Assembly (NCBI GenBank): GCA_021844725.1
Contig: JAKBSX010000130.1
Coordinates: 1-7,338, forward strand
From: Actinomycetes bacterium
GTDB taxonomy: Bacteria; Actinomycetota; Acidimicrobiia; Acidimicrobiales; Acidimicrobiaceae
Reading direction: 5' to 3'
Length of the DNA stretch: 7,338 nucleotides
Shown: positions 1 through 6,022 of the stretch, in pieces
Layout: the number at the start of each line of letters is the position of its first letter
Numbering within the stretch: the stretch's first letter is position 1
Program-made: the position numbers and the translations under genes
The notes under the pieces: model-generated
What the model was told of the DNA's origin: nothing
Database searches by the model: none
The model's input: only the letters and a program-made list of their open reading frames with translations

Positions 1-854
1 TCAGACATGAGCACATCCTCCGGGGCAACCCCATGGCCTTGTTCGACAAGGAGCGCATAGCGCAGAATGGCTGCGACAAAAAATAGAATTGAGCTCTCTA
101 TCCATAGCGCGCCCTTCGGCGCCGAGGCACCTTTCTCGAACGCCCAAAGGCAATATGCAGTTATCGCAACCCCTGAGGACAGGGTGCGGGCGTAATTGAG
201 AAAATCAATCGGATACTTGCCAAGGGATGCCCTATGGTTTGAAGCCTCTTCGCCAAGCAGCTCCGCCTCCGCGTATCGCTTTCCTACCACAATGAATAGC
301 GAGCTGAATGCAGCTACAATCACGAACCAGTTTGAGAGGGGAACATGATCAGCGACTCCTCCGGCTATCGCTCTGAGCAGGAAGCCAAGCGCAACTACCA
401 GTATGTCAACTATAGGTTCGTGCTTAAGAAAGGTCGAGTAGGCAACGTTCATCACCAGATAGATGCAGATGACAAGGCCTAACCCATTGGTGTCCAGCAG
501 AAACGACATGACTATTCCGCCGACCGCCGCAATGAACGCCAGGACGAGAGCCACGGGCACGGCTACTTGCCCAGCAGCTATCGGCCGCGTGGACTTCTTT
601 GGGTGCGATCTGTCCCTCTCCGCGTCGACTACATCGTTTATCAAATAGACGCTGGCGGCGACAAGGGTAAATGCGACAAACGCAATTATGGATGGTTCTA
701 GGATCTTCCGGTCGGAGATCGAACCGGCTGCCAAAGGCGCAGCGAAAACAAGCAGGTTTTTTACCCACTGCTTAGGCCGGACCGAAACGATCAATGCGCG
801 AGCAAGATTGCGTCGGTGCTGGGGCGAGGCAATAGCGCGTTCCATTTTGACCAT
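1..854 (-). CDS. Decaprenyl-phosphate 5-phosphoribosyltransferase-like UbiA prenyltransferase (partial, C-terminus off the left edge)
   Basis: Integral membrane UbiA-superfamily enzyme. The closest recognisable family is that of Mycobacterium Rv3806c (UbiA), which moves 5-phosphoribose from PRPP onto polyprenyl phosphate, the first committed step to decaprenyl-phospho-arabinose. Seen: 284 codons without a stop. The N-terminal family signature RPKQWVKNLLVFAAPLAAG is at residues 26-44. The first Asp-rich motif NDVVDAERD is at 73-81, followed by HPKKSTRPIAAG at 84-95. A second conserved patch YSTFLKHEPIVD is at 139-150, and the signature GKRYAEAELLGE is at 191-202. Hydrophobic segments alternate regularly throughout. 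The family is about 300 residues, so only some 15-20 are missing. I chose the ATG at 854 over the in-frame ATG at 845 because GAG lies 5 nt upstream of it; both signals are weak. The gene follows the sucrose-phosphate synthase by 96 nt on the same strand, so it is probably in one operon. The family call is firm; the exact lipid acceptor is inferred. Confidence 0.9.
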   Translation of the reverse strand, partial: MVKMERAIASPQHRRNLARALIVSVRPKQWVKNLLVFAAPLAAGSISDRKILEPSIIAFVAFTLVAASVYLINDVVDAERDRSHPKKSTRPIAAGQVAVPVALVLAFIAAVGGIVMSFLLDTNGLGLVICIYLVMNVAYSTFLKHEPIVDILVVALGFLLRAIAGGVADHVPLSNWFVIVAAFSSLFIVVGKRYAEAELLGEEASNHRASLGKYPIDFLNYARTLSSGVAITAYCLWAFEKGASAPKGALWIESSILFFVAAILRYALLVEQGHGVAPEDVLMS

Positions 855-877
855 GTAAACTCAATTTTCCTGGTTCT

Positions 878-889
878 GGGCTTTCGCCC
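878..889 (-). other. Small GNRA-capped hairpin in the gap between the two minus-strand genes
   Basis: On the minus strand the gap reads GGGC-GAAA-GCCC, a 4-bp G/C stem closed by a GAAA (GNRA) tetraloop. It lies 23 nt upstream of the prenyltransferase start at 854. No U-run follows, so it does not look like an intrinsic terminator, and the downstream gene can still be co-transcribed. It may stabilise or mark an mRNA processing site, or be chance, since a 4-bp stem is short. Confidence 0.25.
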
Positions 890-950
890 TTGCTAATTAT
901 TCTTGGCACCAATTTCAGGCCTGGATCCACCTTAGTGAATTATTCTCCAA

Positions 951-3209
951 TCACACGGACGAATGATGGTTGCCTGGGGAACAGTCTGTTGTCTCGCAGA
1001 AGTGATAGTGCCCGATACCTTCGAGAATGCCGAAGGCATGTGAGGATTTGGCGAAATAGATCTGATGGTGTCCGCGAAGGTGCTCGATTTCAGGACTGTA
1101 GTTTCCGACCACCACTCCGAGGGTACGCCCCTCCAGCATTTCTTCGTCATTTCCCGAGTCGCCAGCGACAAGTATCTTTTCGAGCGGTACGCTCCATTTG
1201 TATGAGAGGTAGCGAATGGCCCGCCCTTTCGATGCCCTGAGAGGGAGCACGTCGAGGAATGCGCCATGGGAATAGATTAAATTCGCTCTGAGGCCCTGCG
1301 CAGAGAGAACGCCGGCTATCTCTTCGATCGAGGGCATCTTAGAGTTCGTGTCATACGAGATCTTGAACTCCCTTTGATTTTGCTTTGCCTGGAGAGCTAG
1401 GCCCGGGACATCCCGCAGCGCAAGTGCCACGTCGAGCCTGCGCCAGGAATAATGGATGTGGGTTGCCCATCCGGAGTCAGCAAGCATCCGCGGGCCGTAA
1501 TGTATCTCGCTGCCTACTGAGCTAATTATCACCTCTGGAGTGGGCACGCCATTTTCGTGGAGAACGCTAAGCGCATCTTCCAAGGATCTTCCAGTTGCGA
1601 CGGCGAAAATCGTGCCATCTCGATGAACGTCGATCCATTCGAGAAGCTTTTGCAGTCCTTGCTTGTCGCCTATCAGCACATTGTCGATATCAAGTGCGAG
1701 CATGCGATTCGCACTGAGCATCGGCGGTTTATGGAGCAGCTCGATACGGTGGCGGGCCGATTTTCTATTGCCCCGGATTATCTGGCGGATCTCCTTGAGA
1801 TATTTTCTGACGTGAGCGTCCCAGGCATAGTGGTTCTTCACTCCAGCAAGACCGTTTCTCGCCCACTGGCGCCATTTCGGACCGGCCGTGACAACGGCGA
1901 GTAGTGCCTCTGAAAGCGCGTCGAAGTTCAGCGTTTCTACGAGAAGCCCGTTGCGGCAATGGCGAATGATATCTACTGGCCCCCCATCGTCAGGGGCGAC
2001 GATGGGAACTCCGCTGGCGGCAGCCTCCAGCAGCGTGAGCCCGAAAGCTTCCGTAATTGCCGAGTTGACGAAAACGCCTCTTCGCCTAGCGGCGAACCGG
2101 AACAAATCCGGTACCTCGTCGGGCAGATGATGCTTCGGCAAGGACACCTTTCCATTCAACGAATAGTCGTCCATCAAAATGAGAATATTTTTCAGAATCT
2201 CTGCCACGCTCTCCTCGAGATCGGAGATGCGATCTCTGTTGCCTGCCACAATCACCAGGTTGGCGCGATGCTTAAGTTCTGGATTTTTGCCGTAGGCTTC
2301 GACCAGACCCTCCAGATTTTTGCGGCGGTCGGCTCTAGCTACTGTAAGGATCATCGGTTTGTTTGGCTTTGTCAAAAAGCGATCTACTTCTATCTGAATT
2401 GCTTCTGCAGGTTGCCAGTCCTTATCGGGGGGATGGAATCTTGACAGGTCGAGCCCGGGCGGAATGACTTTGATCCTGTTGGGGCGAGCGCGTTCGTAGA
2501 GGCCGTATTGCTGGTCTGCCTCTTGGCGAGTGCTGGCAATGATCATTGCTGCCTGGTCGAGTACCTGCTCTTCTATTTCGATACGGCGGCTGATTTTGAA
2601 CCGCCGCTCTATCTGCGTCTGGCTCATTCCACCTTCCCGCAAGTATTGCTGTTTTACGCGGCCTAGCGAATGGCCAGTGTGAACTTGGGGAATGTTCAGC
2701 ATGCCTGACAGCTGGAGGCCAACGTATCCCGCATCGGCATAGTGCGTGTGAATTACATCGGGTAACCTATCTTGTGCCTTGAAGTGCTGCAGGGCCCTGT
2801 CGACGAATTCGTCGAGGTAAGGCCATAGGGCCTCCTTTCTGATATAGCGTTTGGGACCACAGCGAAGTCTGACTATGCGTGAGTTCGGAGATAGTTGCTC
2901 CATGTCGATCGCATATTCGTTAGAGATCGCCGGACCTTCAACCTTTCTAGTGAGCAGGTCGACTTTTTCAATTCCCGAATTCTCAGCGAGGGCTCGCACC
3001 AGATCCAACACATAGCCCACTTGCCCACCCGTGTCAGGATCGCGACCGAGTTCTGGCTCTTTGGCTCGAATCAGTCCGTGGACACTAATCATGCAAAGGT
3101 AAAGACCTTTTTCTTCGATGAGAGTCTCTCCTGGTCGGTCGGATAATTTCTTGGCGGTCGTCAGACCTAATTGAACTGAGCTCGCGGCCCAGTAAGCGTC
3201 GCTAGTCAC
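951..3209 (-). CDS. Bidomain sucrose-phosphate synthase / sucrose-phosphate phosphatase fusion (GT4 + HAD)
   Basis: Predicted soluble cytoplasmic enzyme making sucrose-6-phosphate from UDP-glucose (or another NDP-glucose) and fructose-6-phosphate, then dephosphorylating it. GT4 part, about residues 34-480: LYLCMISVHGLIRAKEPELG then RDPDTGGQVGYVLDL (56-70), HTHYADAGYVG (154-164), HTGHSLGRVKQQ (177-188), donor-phosphate site RADRRKN (292-298), and the E-x7-E pair in ITEAFGLTLLEAAASG (E387, E395). HAD part, about 503-735: DIDNV with nucleophile D507 and acid/base D509, T539 in VATGRS, K661 in RASKGRA, and GDSGND with D684 and D688. All four HAD motifs are intact. The start is a GTG with no clear Shine-Dalgarno. 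Residues 1-33 look unconserved, and the next ATG (codon 40) would remove the first beta strand, so the true start lies upstream of it. Mannosylfructose-phosphate synthase is a related alternative, but the HYADAG and TGHSLGR motifs favour sucrose. Probably the first gene of an operon with the prenyltransferase. Confidence 0.93.
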   Translation of the reverse strand: MTSDAYWAASSVQLGLTTAKKLSDRPGETLIEEKGLYLCMISVHGLIRAKEPELGRDPDTGGQVGYVLDLVRALAENSGIEKVDLLTRKVEGPAISNEYAIDMEQLSPNSRIVRLRCGPKRYIRKEALWPYLDEFVDRALQHFKAQDRLPDVIHTHYADAGYVGLQLSGMLNIPQVHTGHSLGRVKQQYLREGGMSQTQIERRFKISRRIEIEEQVLDQAAMIIASTRQEADQQYGLYERARPNRIKVIPPGLDLSRFHPPDKDWQPAEAIQIEVDRFLTKPNKPMILTVARADRRKNLEGLVEAYGKNPELKHRANLVIVAGNRDRISDLEESVAEILKNILILMDDYSLNGKVSLPKHHLPDEVPDLFRFAARRRGVFVNSAITEAFGLTLLEAAASGVPIVAPDDGGPVDIIRHCRNGLLVETLNFDALSEALLAVVTAGPKWRQWARNGLAGVKNHYAWDAHVRKYLKEIRQIIRGNRKSARHRIELLHKPPMLSANRMLALDIDNVLIGDKQGLQKLLEWIDVHRDGTIFAVATGRSLEDALSVLHENGVPTPEVIISSVGSEIHYGPRMLADSGWATHIHYSWRRLDVALALRDVPGLALQAKQNQREFKISYDTNSKMPSIEEIAGVLSAQGLRANLIYSHGAFLDVLPLRASKGRAIRYLSYKWSVPLEKILVAGDSGNDEEMLEGRTLGVVVGNYSPEIEHLRGHHQIYFAKSSHAFGILEGIGHYHFCETTDCSPGNHHSSV

Positions 3210-3263
3210 TGTAGCAACGAGCCAGCGGGCTGCGCAAGGTATCCCAAGCTCGCGTTATTGGAT

Positions 3264-3275
3264 TATTTCGAAATA
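3264..3275. promoter_or_regulatory. Perfect 12-bp palindrome TATTTCGAAATA, possible operator
   Basis: TATTTCGAAATA is perfectly self-complementary. It sits 54 nt upstream of the annotated start of the sucrose-phosphate synthase, where a repressor or activator site would be expected. It also lies 20 nt upstream of the small ORF on the other strand. A 12-bp perfect palindrome is expected by chance roughly once or twice in 7 kb, so location is the main support. Confidence 0.25.
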
Positions 3276-3295
3276 TGCCACCGTGAACTGGGGAG

Positions 3296-3448
3296 ATGCA
3301 ATTTCGGGTGAATCATTGGATTGCTTGGAAGGTTGCGCGTATTACGCATTGGTATGCCATCGAGGCCAGGATTAGAGGTTGCGAAGGTACTGTCATGGAA
3401 GTCTGGGTGCGCGGATGCAATTGTCCTCCACCTAATAATTACGAGTAA
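3296..3448 (+). CDS. Doubtful 50-codon ORF, unrecognised Trp/Cys-containing peptide
   Basis: An ATG is directly preceded by GGGGAG, a Shine-Dalgarno-like run that touches the start codon and is therefore too close for normal use. The 50-residue product has five Trp and three Cys and ends in RGCNCPPPNNYE; I recognise no family. The TAA stop is 15 nt before the long hairpin at 3464-3510, which gives it the outline of a small gene with a 3' structure. Against it, G/C at third codon positions is about 48%, no clear promoter was found, and a 50-codon open frame is not rare by chance. A secreted or modified peptide would be pure speculation. Confidence 0.13.
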   Translation: MQFRVNHWIAWKVARITHWYAIEARIRGCEGTVMEVWVRGCNCPPPNNYE

Positions 3449-3463
3449 CCCCACGGCACGTAC

Positions 3464-3510
3464 TTCCCCCCGCTTTCAGGGCTAACGCCCGATCCAAAGT
3501 CAAGGGGGAG
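3464..3510 (+). other. Long imperfect RNA hairpin in the intergenic region (candidate sRNA or 3' structure)
   Basis: Three nested helices share one axis. TTCCCCC (3464-3470) pairs with GGGGGAG (3504-3510). GCTTT (3472-3476) pairs with AAAGT (3496-3500). GGGC (3479-3482) pairs with GCCC (3487-3490) around a TAAC tetraloop. That is 16 pairs in 47 nt with small internal loops. Two pairs are G-U wobbles only if the plus strand is transcribed and become A-C mismatches on the other strand, so a plus-strand RNA is favoured. No poly-U follows, so it is not a canonical intrinsic terminator. It could be part of a small RNA or leader; I match it to no known RNA family. Confidence 0.4.
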
Positions 3511-4342
3511 AACTCCGGGGAACTTTTCGGGTTTCCTTTCCTGTGTCAGCAGAGCCTCCGCGGTTGATATCGCATTTACCGAGATCGTGATGGTGAAAGC
3601 GAGCGCGCATCGGAGAAATTTGCTGGCATACGCTTGTCTCCTGGGTTGGAAAGATAATCGGAGACTGATTGGGTTTGTCGGATTTTCGACTGCTCATGGT
3701 AGGCTGAATTTAGTTGTATTTCTCAACAAAGTGCAGCGGGGAATGGCTATCTTGCGATTGCGGGTTGCACGGGTCAAGTGCGTGTCCGTGCCAGCTGTTC
3801 TTACTGTAGAGCTTGTTAGAGGCGCTCTGGTGGCCGCGAGATGTTTGGATTTTGCAGTCCTCAAGGGGCAAGCTTTCTAGTCGAAGGTGAGGTCTCCGTT
3901 TTGTGCGGCCATCGCTGAACGGTGATAGAGGTATTCATCGGAGGATGGCGGAATCTCGCTAGAAGCCATTTGCCGGATGGAATCCGTAAATCACGGCCGC
4001 ATTTTGTTTCGAGATACCAAAGTTTTTGGAGTGTTTAATTTACGGGTGGTCACGTTTTGGTGCGGGTTGCTGATGTAGTTGGGAGACCGAGTTGACTACT
4101 GCTCGCAATTTGTTGCCGTTTTTACGGCTTCGTATCTGCCAATTTTGTTCTTTGAATAGACATTGTGAACATGGGACAAGAAGAACCTGGAAGGTGTCTA
4201 GAGGGTGGAGGGGTTCTTTGACCATTTATCGGGTTTGTGATGGTGGAGTTTAAGTTGGGTCCAGACTTCCTGTCATTGCGGCCGGACCGTCGTCCTGTGA
4301 GGCGTTGAAATGAAGTGATTACGTGCGAAGATTATTTAGTTC

Positions 4343-4347
4343 AGGGG
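4343..4347 (+). promoter_or_regulatory. Ribosome binding site AGGGG of the leader ORF
   Basis: AGGGG lies 8 nt upstream of the ATG at 4356, an ideal spacing. It serves the 12-codon leader ORF rather than the transporter start at 4391, which has no Shine-Dalgarno of its own just upstream. Confidence 0.5.
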
Positions 4348-4355
4348 TTTTTTAG

Positions 4356-4394
4356 ATGAAGATTTGGTTTGTTTCGAATCGCCTTGCCAGATGA
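4356..4394 (+). CDS. 12-codon leader peptide (uORF) overlapping the transporter start
   Basis: The ORF encodes MKIWFVSNRLAR and stops at TGA 4392-4394. That stop overlaps the transporter ATG (4391-4393) in the arrangement ATGA, the classic signature of translational coupling. It has its own good ribosome binding site (AGGGG, 8-nt spacer), whereas the transporter ATG has none, so ribosomes finishing the leader would reinitiate on the transporter. No run of a single amino-acid codon points to a specific attenuation signal, though two Arg codons lie near the end (CGC, and AGA as the last sense codon). The ORF is very short and could be coincidental. Confidence 0.4.
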   Translation: MKIWFVSNRLAR

Positions 4395-5755
4395 GCGACG
4401 AGTTTGTCAGTGATCACTTTGACGTGAATGATTCCTCTCCGGAGATGAATTCCCCTCTACAAGTAGCTTCGGATCGCCGTCCTTTCCTGGCGAACGTGCG
4501 GGCGAAGGCGATGTCCAACACTTTTGAGTCACTGAAAATCCGGGATTTCAGGGTGCTCTGGTTTGGCTTCATGGGTTCATGGACCGGGATGCAGTTTCAG
4601 CAGGTTGCAAGAGGCTATCTTGCCTACAGAATGACTGGAAGCGCATTTGCAATCGGTATCGTCACCCTCGCGACCGGTCTGCCGAGGATCGTTTTATCTC
4701 CGATTGGAGGTTACCTGGCGGACCGATTCAAAAAGCGAGACGTGATCATATGGACGAGCTTGCCGATGACGTTGCTCAGCTTGTTGACCGGCTTTTTGTA
4801 CGTTGAACATCAGCTCACGATCGCATGGCTCGTCATTTTAGGATTTTTGCAGGGTATTTGTTTTGGTTTTCTTATGCCTGCGAGACAATCGTATGCTCCG
4901 CAGGTTGTCGGAACGGGGCATCTTCTGCCCAACGCAGTGGCACTCAACAATGCTGGCATGAACATGACTCGTGTGGCGGGGCCTGCAGTAGCGGGGTTGT
5001 TAATAGCTACACCGCATTTTGGCTTGACGGGTACATTTTTTGCAATTGCAGGGTTTTGGCTGTGGGTCACATGGTCAGCGCTGAAGGTCCATAACCACGG
5101 AGCTCCTTCCGGTCCCCCTAAAAAGATGGGAGAGAGTGTCAGAGATGGGTTCAGCTATGTTCGCAGAAAGCCGGGACTCCTAATCCTGATGAGCCTTGGA
5201 TTTATTCCGCTTGCTGTGGGCATGCCGTATCTAAATCTAATGCCGGCCGTTGCGGACGGTCCGCTCCACGGCGGTTCTACTCTTCTCGGTGTATTGCTGA
5301 GCATCGGAGGCATTGGATCCCTTGTGGGAACTCTGGTTGTGGCATCTTTTGCTAGATATCCCAGGAAGGCGGCATTACAGCTGGTCCTGGGCGTGACGTT
5401 CGGCATCTCGTTAGTCGGCTTTTCCCTGTTCGTGCATCTCAATGAGCTGGCCTTGGCTGTTCCTTTCCTGTTTCTTACTGGAATGACTGGTGACGCATAC
5501 CAGGCTCTTAACTCGAGCCTTATCATGATGAGCACGGACCCGGGGCAGTATGGTCGCGTTATGGGTGTTTACATGGTCGCTCAGTCCATCAGGCCTATAT
5601 CTGTAATGCCGGTAAGCGCCGTGGCAGACCAGATAGGAACGCCTGTGACACTGCTTGCTTCTGGTATTGTCGTTGCCGTGTTTGTCGCGGGAGTGGCTGC
5701 TCTTTATCCAGCGTACAGGCAGATTGGCCGGCCGAATCAAGTTCGCCCAACGTGA
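4391..5755 (+). CDS. Major facilitator superfamily exporter, MFS_3/EntS-like, 12 TM
   Basis: Inner-membrane secondary transporter of the MFS_3 (enterobactin-exporter-like) group, expected to expel a small molecule using the proton gradient. Numbered from the ATG at 4391 (454 aa): a polar N-terminal tail of about 50 residues, then hydrophobic segments near 55-75, 84-105, 118-136, 144-163, 188-206, 211-230, 262-284, 296-318, 327-347, 354-374, 388-408 and 418-438. MFS motif A appears as GGYLADRFKKRDV (106-118) after TM2. Family signatures are LPNAVALNNAGMNMTRVAGP (179-198) and GRVMGVYMVAQS (388-399). The central loop (about 232-260) and 6+6 layout are typical. Start choice: ATG 4391 overlaps the leader ORF stop (ATGA). 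Alternatives are TTG 4364 (nine residues longer), ATG 4445, and ATG 4511, which lies closest to TM1. The UbiD gene follows on the same strand after 267 nt. The substrate is unknown; siderophore, drug or aromatic metabolite are all possible. Confidence 0.9.
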   Translation: MSDEFVSDHFDVNDSSPEMNSPLQVASDRRPFLANVRAKAMSNTFESLKIRDFRVLWFGFMGSWTGMQFQQVARGYLAYRMTGSAFAIGIVTLATGLPRIVLSPIGGYLADRFKKRDVIIWTSLPMTLLSLLTGFLYVEHQLTIAWLVILGFLQGICFGFLMPARQSYAPQVVGTGHLLPNAVALNNAGMNMTRVAGPAVAGLLIATPHFGLTGTFFAIAGFWLWVTWSALKVHNHGAPSGPPKKMGESVRDGFSYVRRKPGLLILMSLGFIPLAVGMPYLNLMPAVADGPLHGGSTLLGVLLSIGGIGSLVGTLVVASFARYPRKAALQLVLGVTFGISLVGFSLFVHLNELALAVPFLFLTGMTGDAYQALNSSLIMMSTDPGQYGRVMGVYMVAQSIRPISVMPVSAVADQIGTPVTLLASGIVVAVFVAGVAALYPAYRQIGRPNQVRPT

Positions 5756-5855
5756 ACTTTCAGGCACTAGGGTATTCCGCGCGTTGTAGCATTTCCACTT
5801 CCCGGCTCATGCAATTGCTCTAAATTAGTTTGTTCGATGATTCAGATGAGCCTGA

Positions 5856-5876
5856 CGCCGGTGCTGGTATCCGGCG
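5856..5876 (+). other. GC-rich 6-bp hairpin downstream of the transporter gene
   Basis: CGCCGG (5856-5861) and CCGGCG (5871-5876) form a perfect all-G/C stem around a 9-nt loop, about 100 nt after the transporter stop. No U-tract follows, so intrinsic termination is unlikely. It may protect the 3' end of the transporter mRNA or be a pause site before the UbiD gene. Confidence 0.3.
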
Positions 5877-5901
5877 AGGAGGACTGTCAACGGTTGGCGC
5901 A

Positions 5902-5932
5902 TTGGCATTGGAGACCAAAAAGGTCTTATAGT
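5902..5932 (+). promoter_or_regulatory. Weak sigma70-like promoter with embedded hairpin upstream of the UbiD gene
   Basis: TTGGCA (5902-5907) and TATAGT (5927-5932) resemble -35 and -10 elements, but the 19-nt spacer is long. The spacer contains AGACC-AAAAA-GGTCT (5912-5926), a 5-bp inverted repeat that could be an operator or a small RNA hairpin. The 267-nt gap makes an own promoter for the decarboxylase plausible. The call rests on motif resemblance only. Confidence 0.25.
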
Positions 5933-6010
5933 TGCTTTAGTTTTACCTGTTGCCTAATTTAAGTGCGTCCAAGTCCCGGAACCATCCTTGCAGCCAGGAC
6001 AGACGTGGAG

Positions 6011-6017
6011 AGGGGAG
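6011..6017 (+). promoter_or_regulatory. Ribosome binding site AGGGGAG that fixes the UbiD start
   Basis: AGGGGAG lies 5 nt upstream of the GTG at 6023. It selects this GTG as the start and agrees with the family N-terminus, which begins directly with a VKDFRSWLDTLE-type segment. Confidence 0.75.
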
Positions 6018-6022
6018 TTGTC

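Larger units (their letters stand above)
3210..4355. other. 1.15 kb divergent intergenic region without a convincing gene
   Basis: This stretch separates the divergent sucrose-phosphate synthase and transporter genes and must hold the promoters of both. I could not recognise a protein family in any frame. The open frames are short (at most 97 codons), without recognisable motifs or good ribosome binding sites. It contains a 12-bp palindrome (3264-3275), a doubtful 50-codon ORF (3296-3448), a long imperfect hairpin (3464-3510), a GCCGT/ACGGC hairpin with a TTTT loop (4115-4128), and G+T-rich stretches around 4021-4080 and 4201-4260. A weak sigma70-like pair upstream of the transporter (TTGAAA at 4305-4310, GATTAT at 4330-4335) has a 19-nt spacer, too long to trust. 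No transposase, terminal inverted repeats or tRNA remnant were seen. It could be a decayed gene, a regulatory region or the home of a small RNA. Confidence 0.7.

Noticed and set aside
3519..3546. GGAAC resembling the -35 of EcfG (general stress) promoters
   Set aside because: No CGTT-type -10 element occurs 16-17 nt downstream, so the match is only half a promoter.
3500..3697. 65-codon minus-strand frame
   Set aside because: Low-complexity polar translation with no family resemblance or ribosome binding site. It overlaps the other chance frame.
3587..3880. 97-codon plus-strand frame in the intergenic region
   Set aside because: It starts at GTG with no ribosome binding site, and no motif, signal peptide or TM pattern is convincing. 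Its length is compatible with chance.
3984..4045. Inverted repeat CCGTAAAT / ATTTACGG with a 46-nt loop
   Set aside because: An 8-bp inverted repeat at this distance is expected about once by chance in 1 kb, and the loop is too long for a stable hairpin.
4189..4213. Possible G-quadruplex (GG/GGG runs)
   Set aside because: Runs are mostly two G long with uneven loops, so only a weak two-tetrad structure is possible. It is better explained by the general G+T skew.
4181..4218. Inverted repeat AAGAACC / GGTTCTT
   Set aside because: Seven base pairs with a 24-nt loop and no following U-run; within chance expectation.
3210..4355. Possible mobile element or transposase remnant in the long intergenic region
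   Set aside because: No transposase motifs, terminal inverted repeats or target-site duplications could be found.
5837..5962. 41-codon frame between the transporter and UbiD genes
   Set aside because: No Shine-Dalgarno before its ATG, an unremarkable composition, and it overlaps both hairpins; probably chance.
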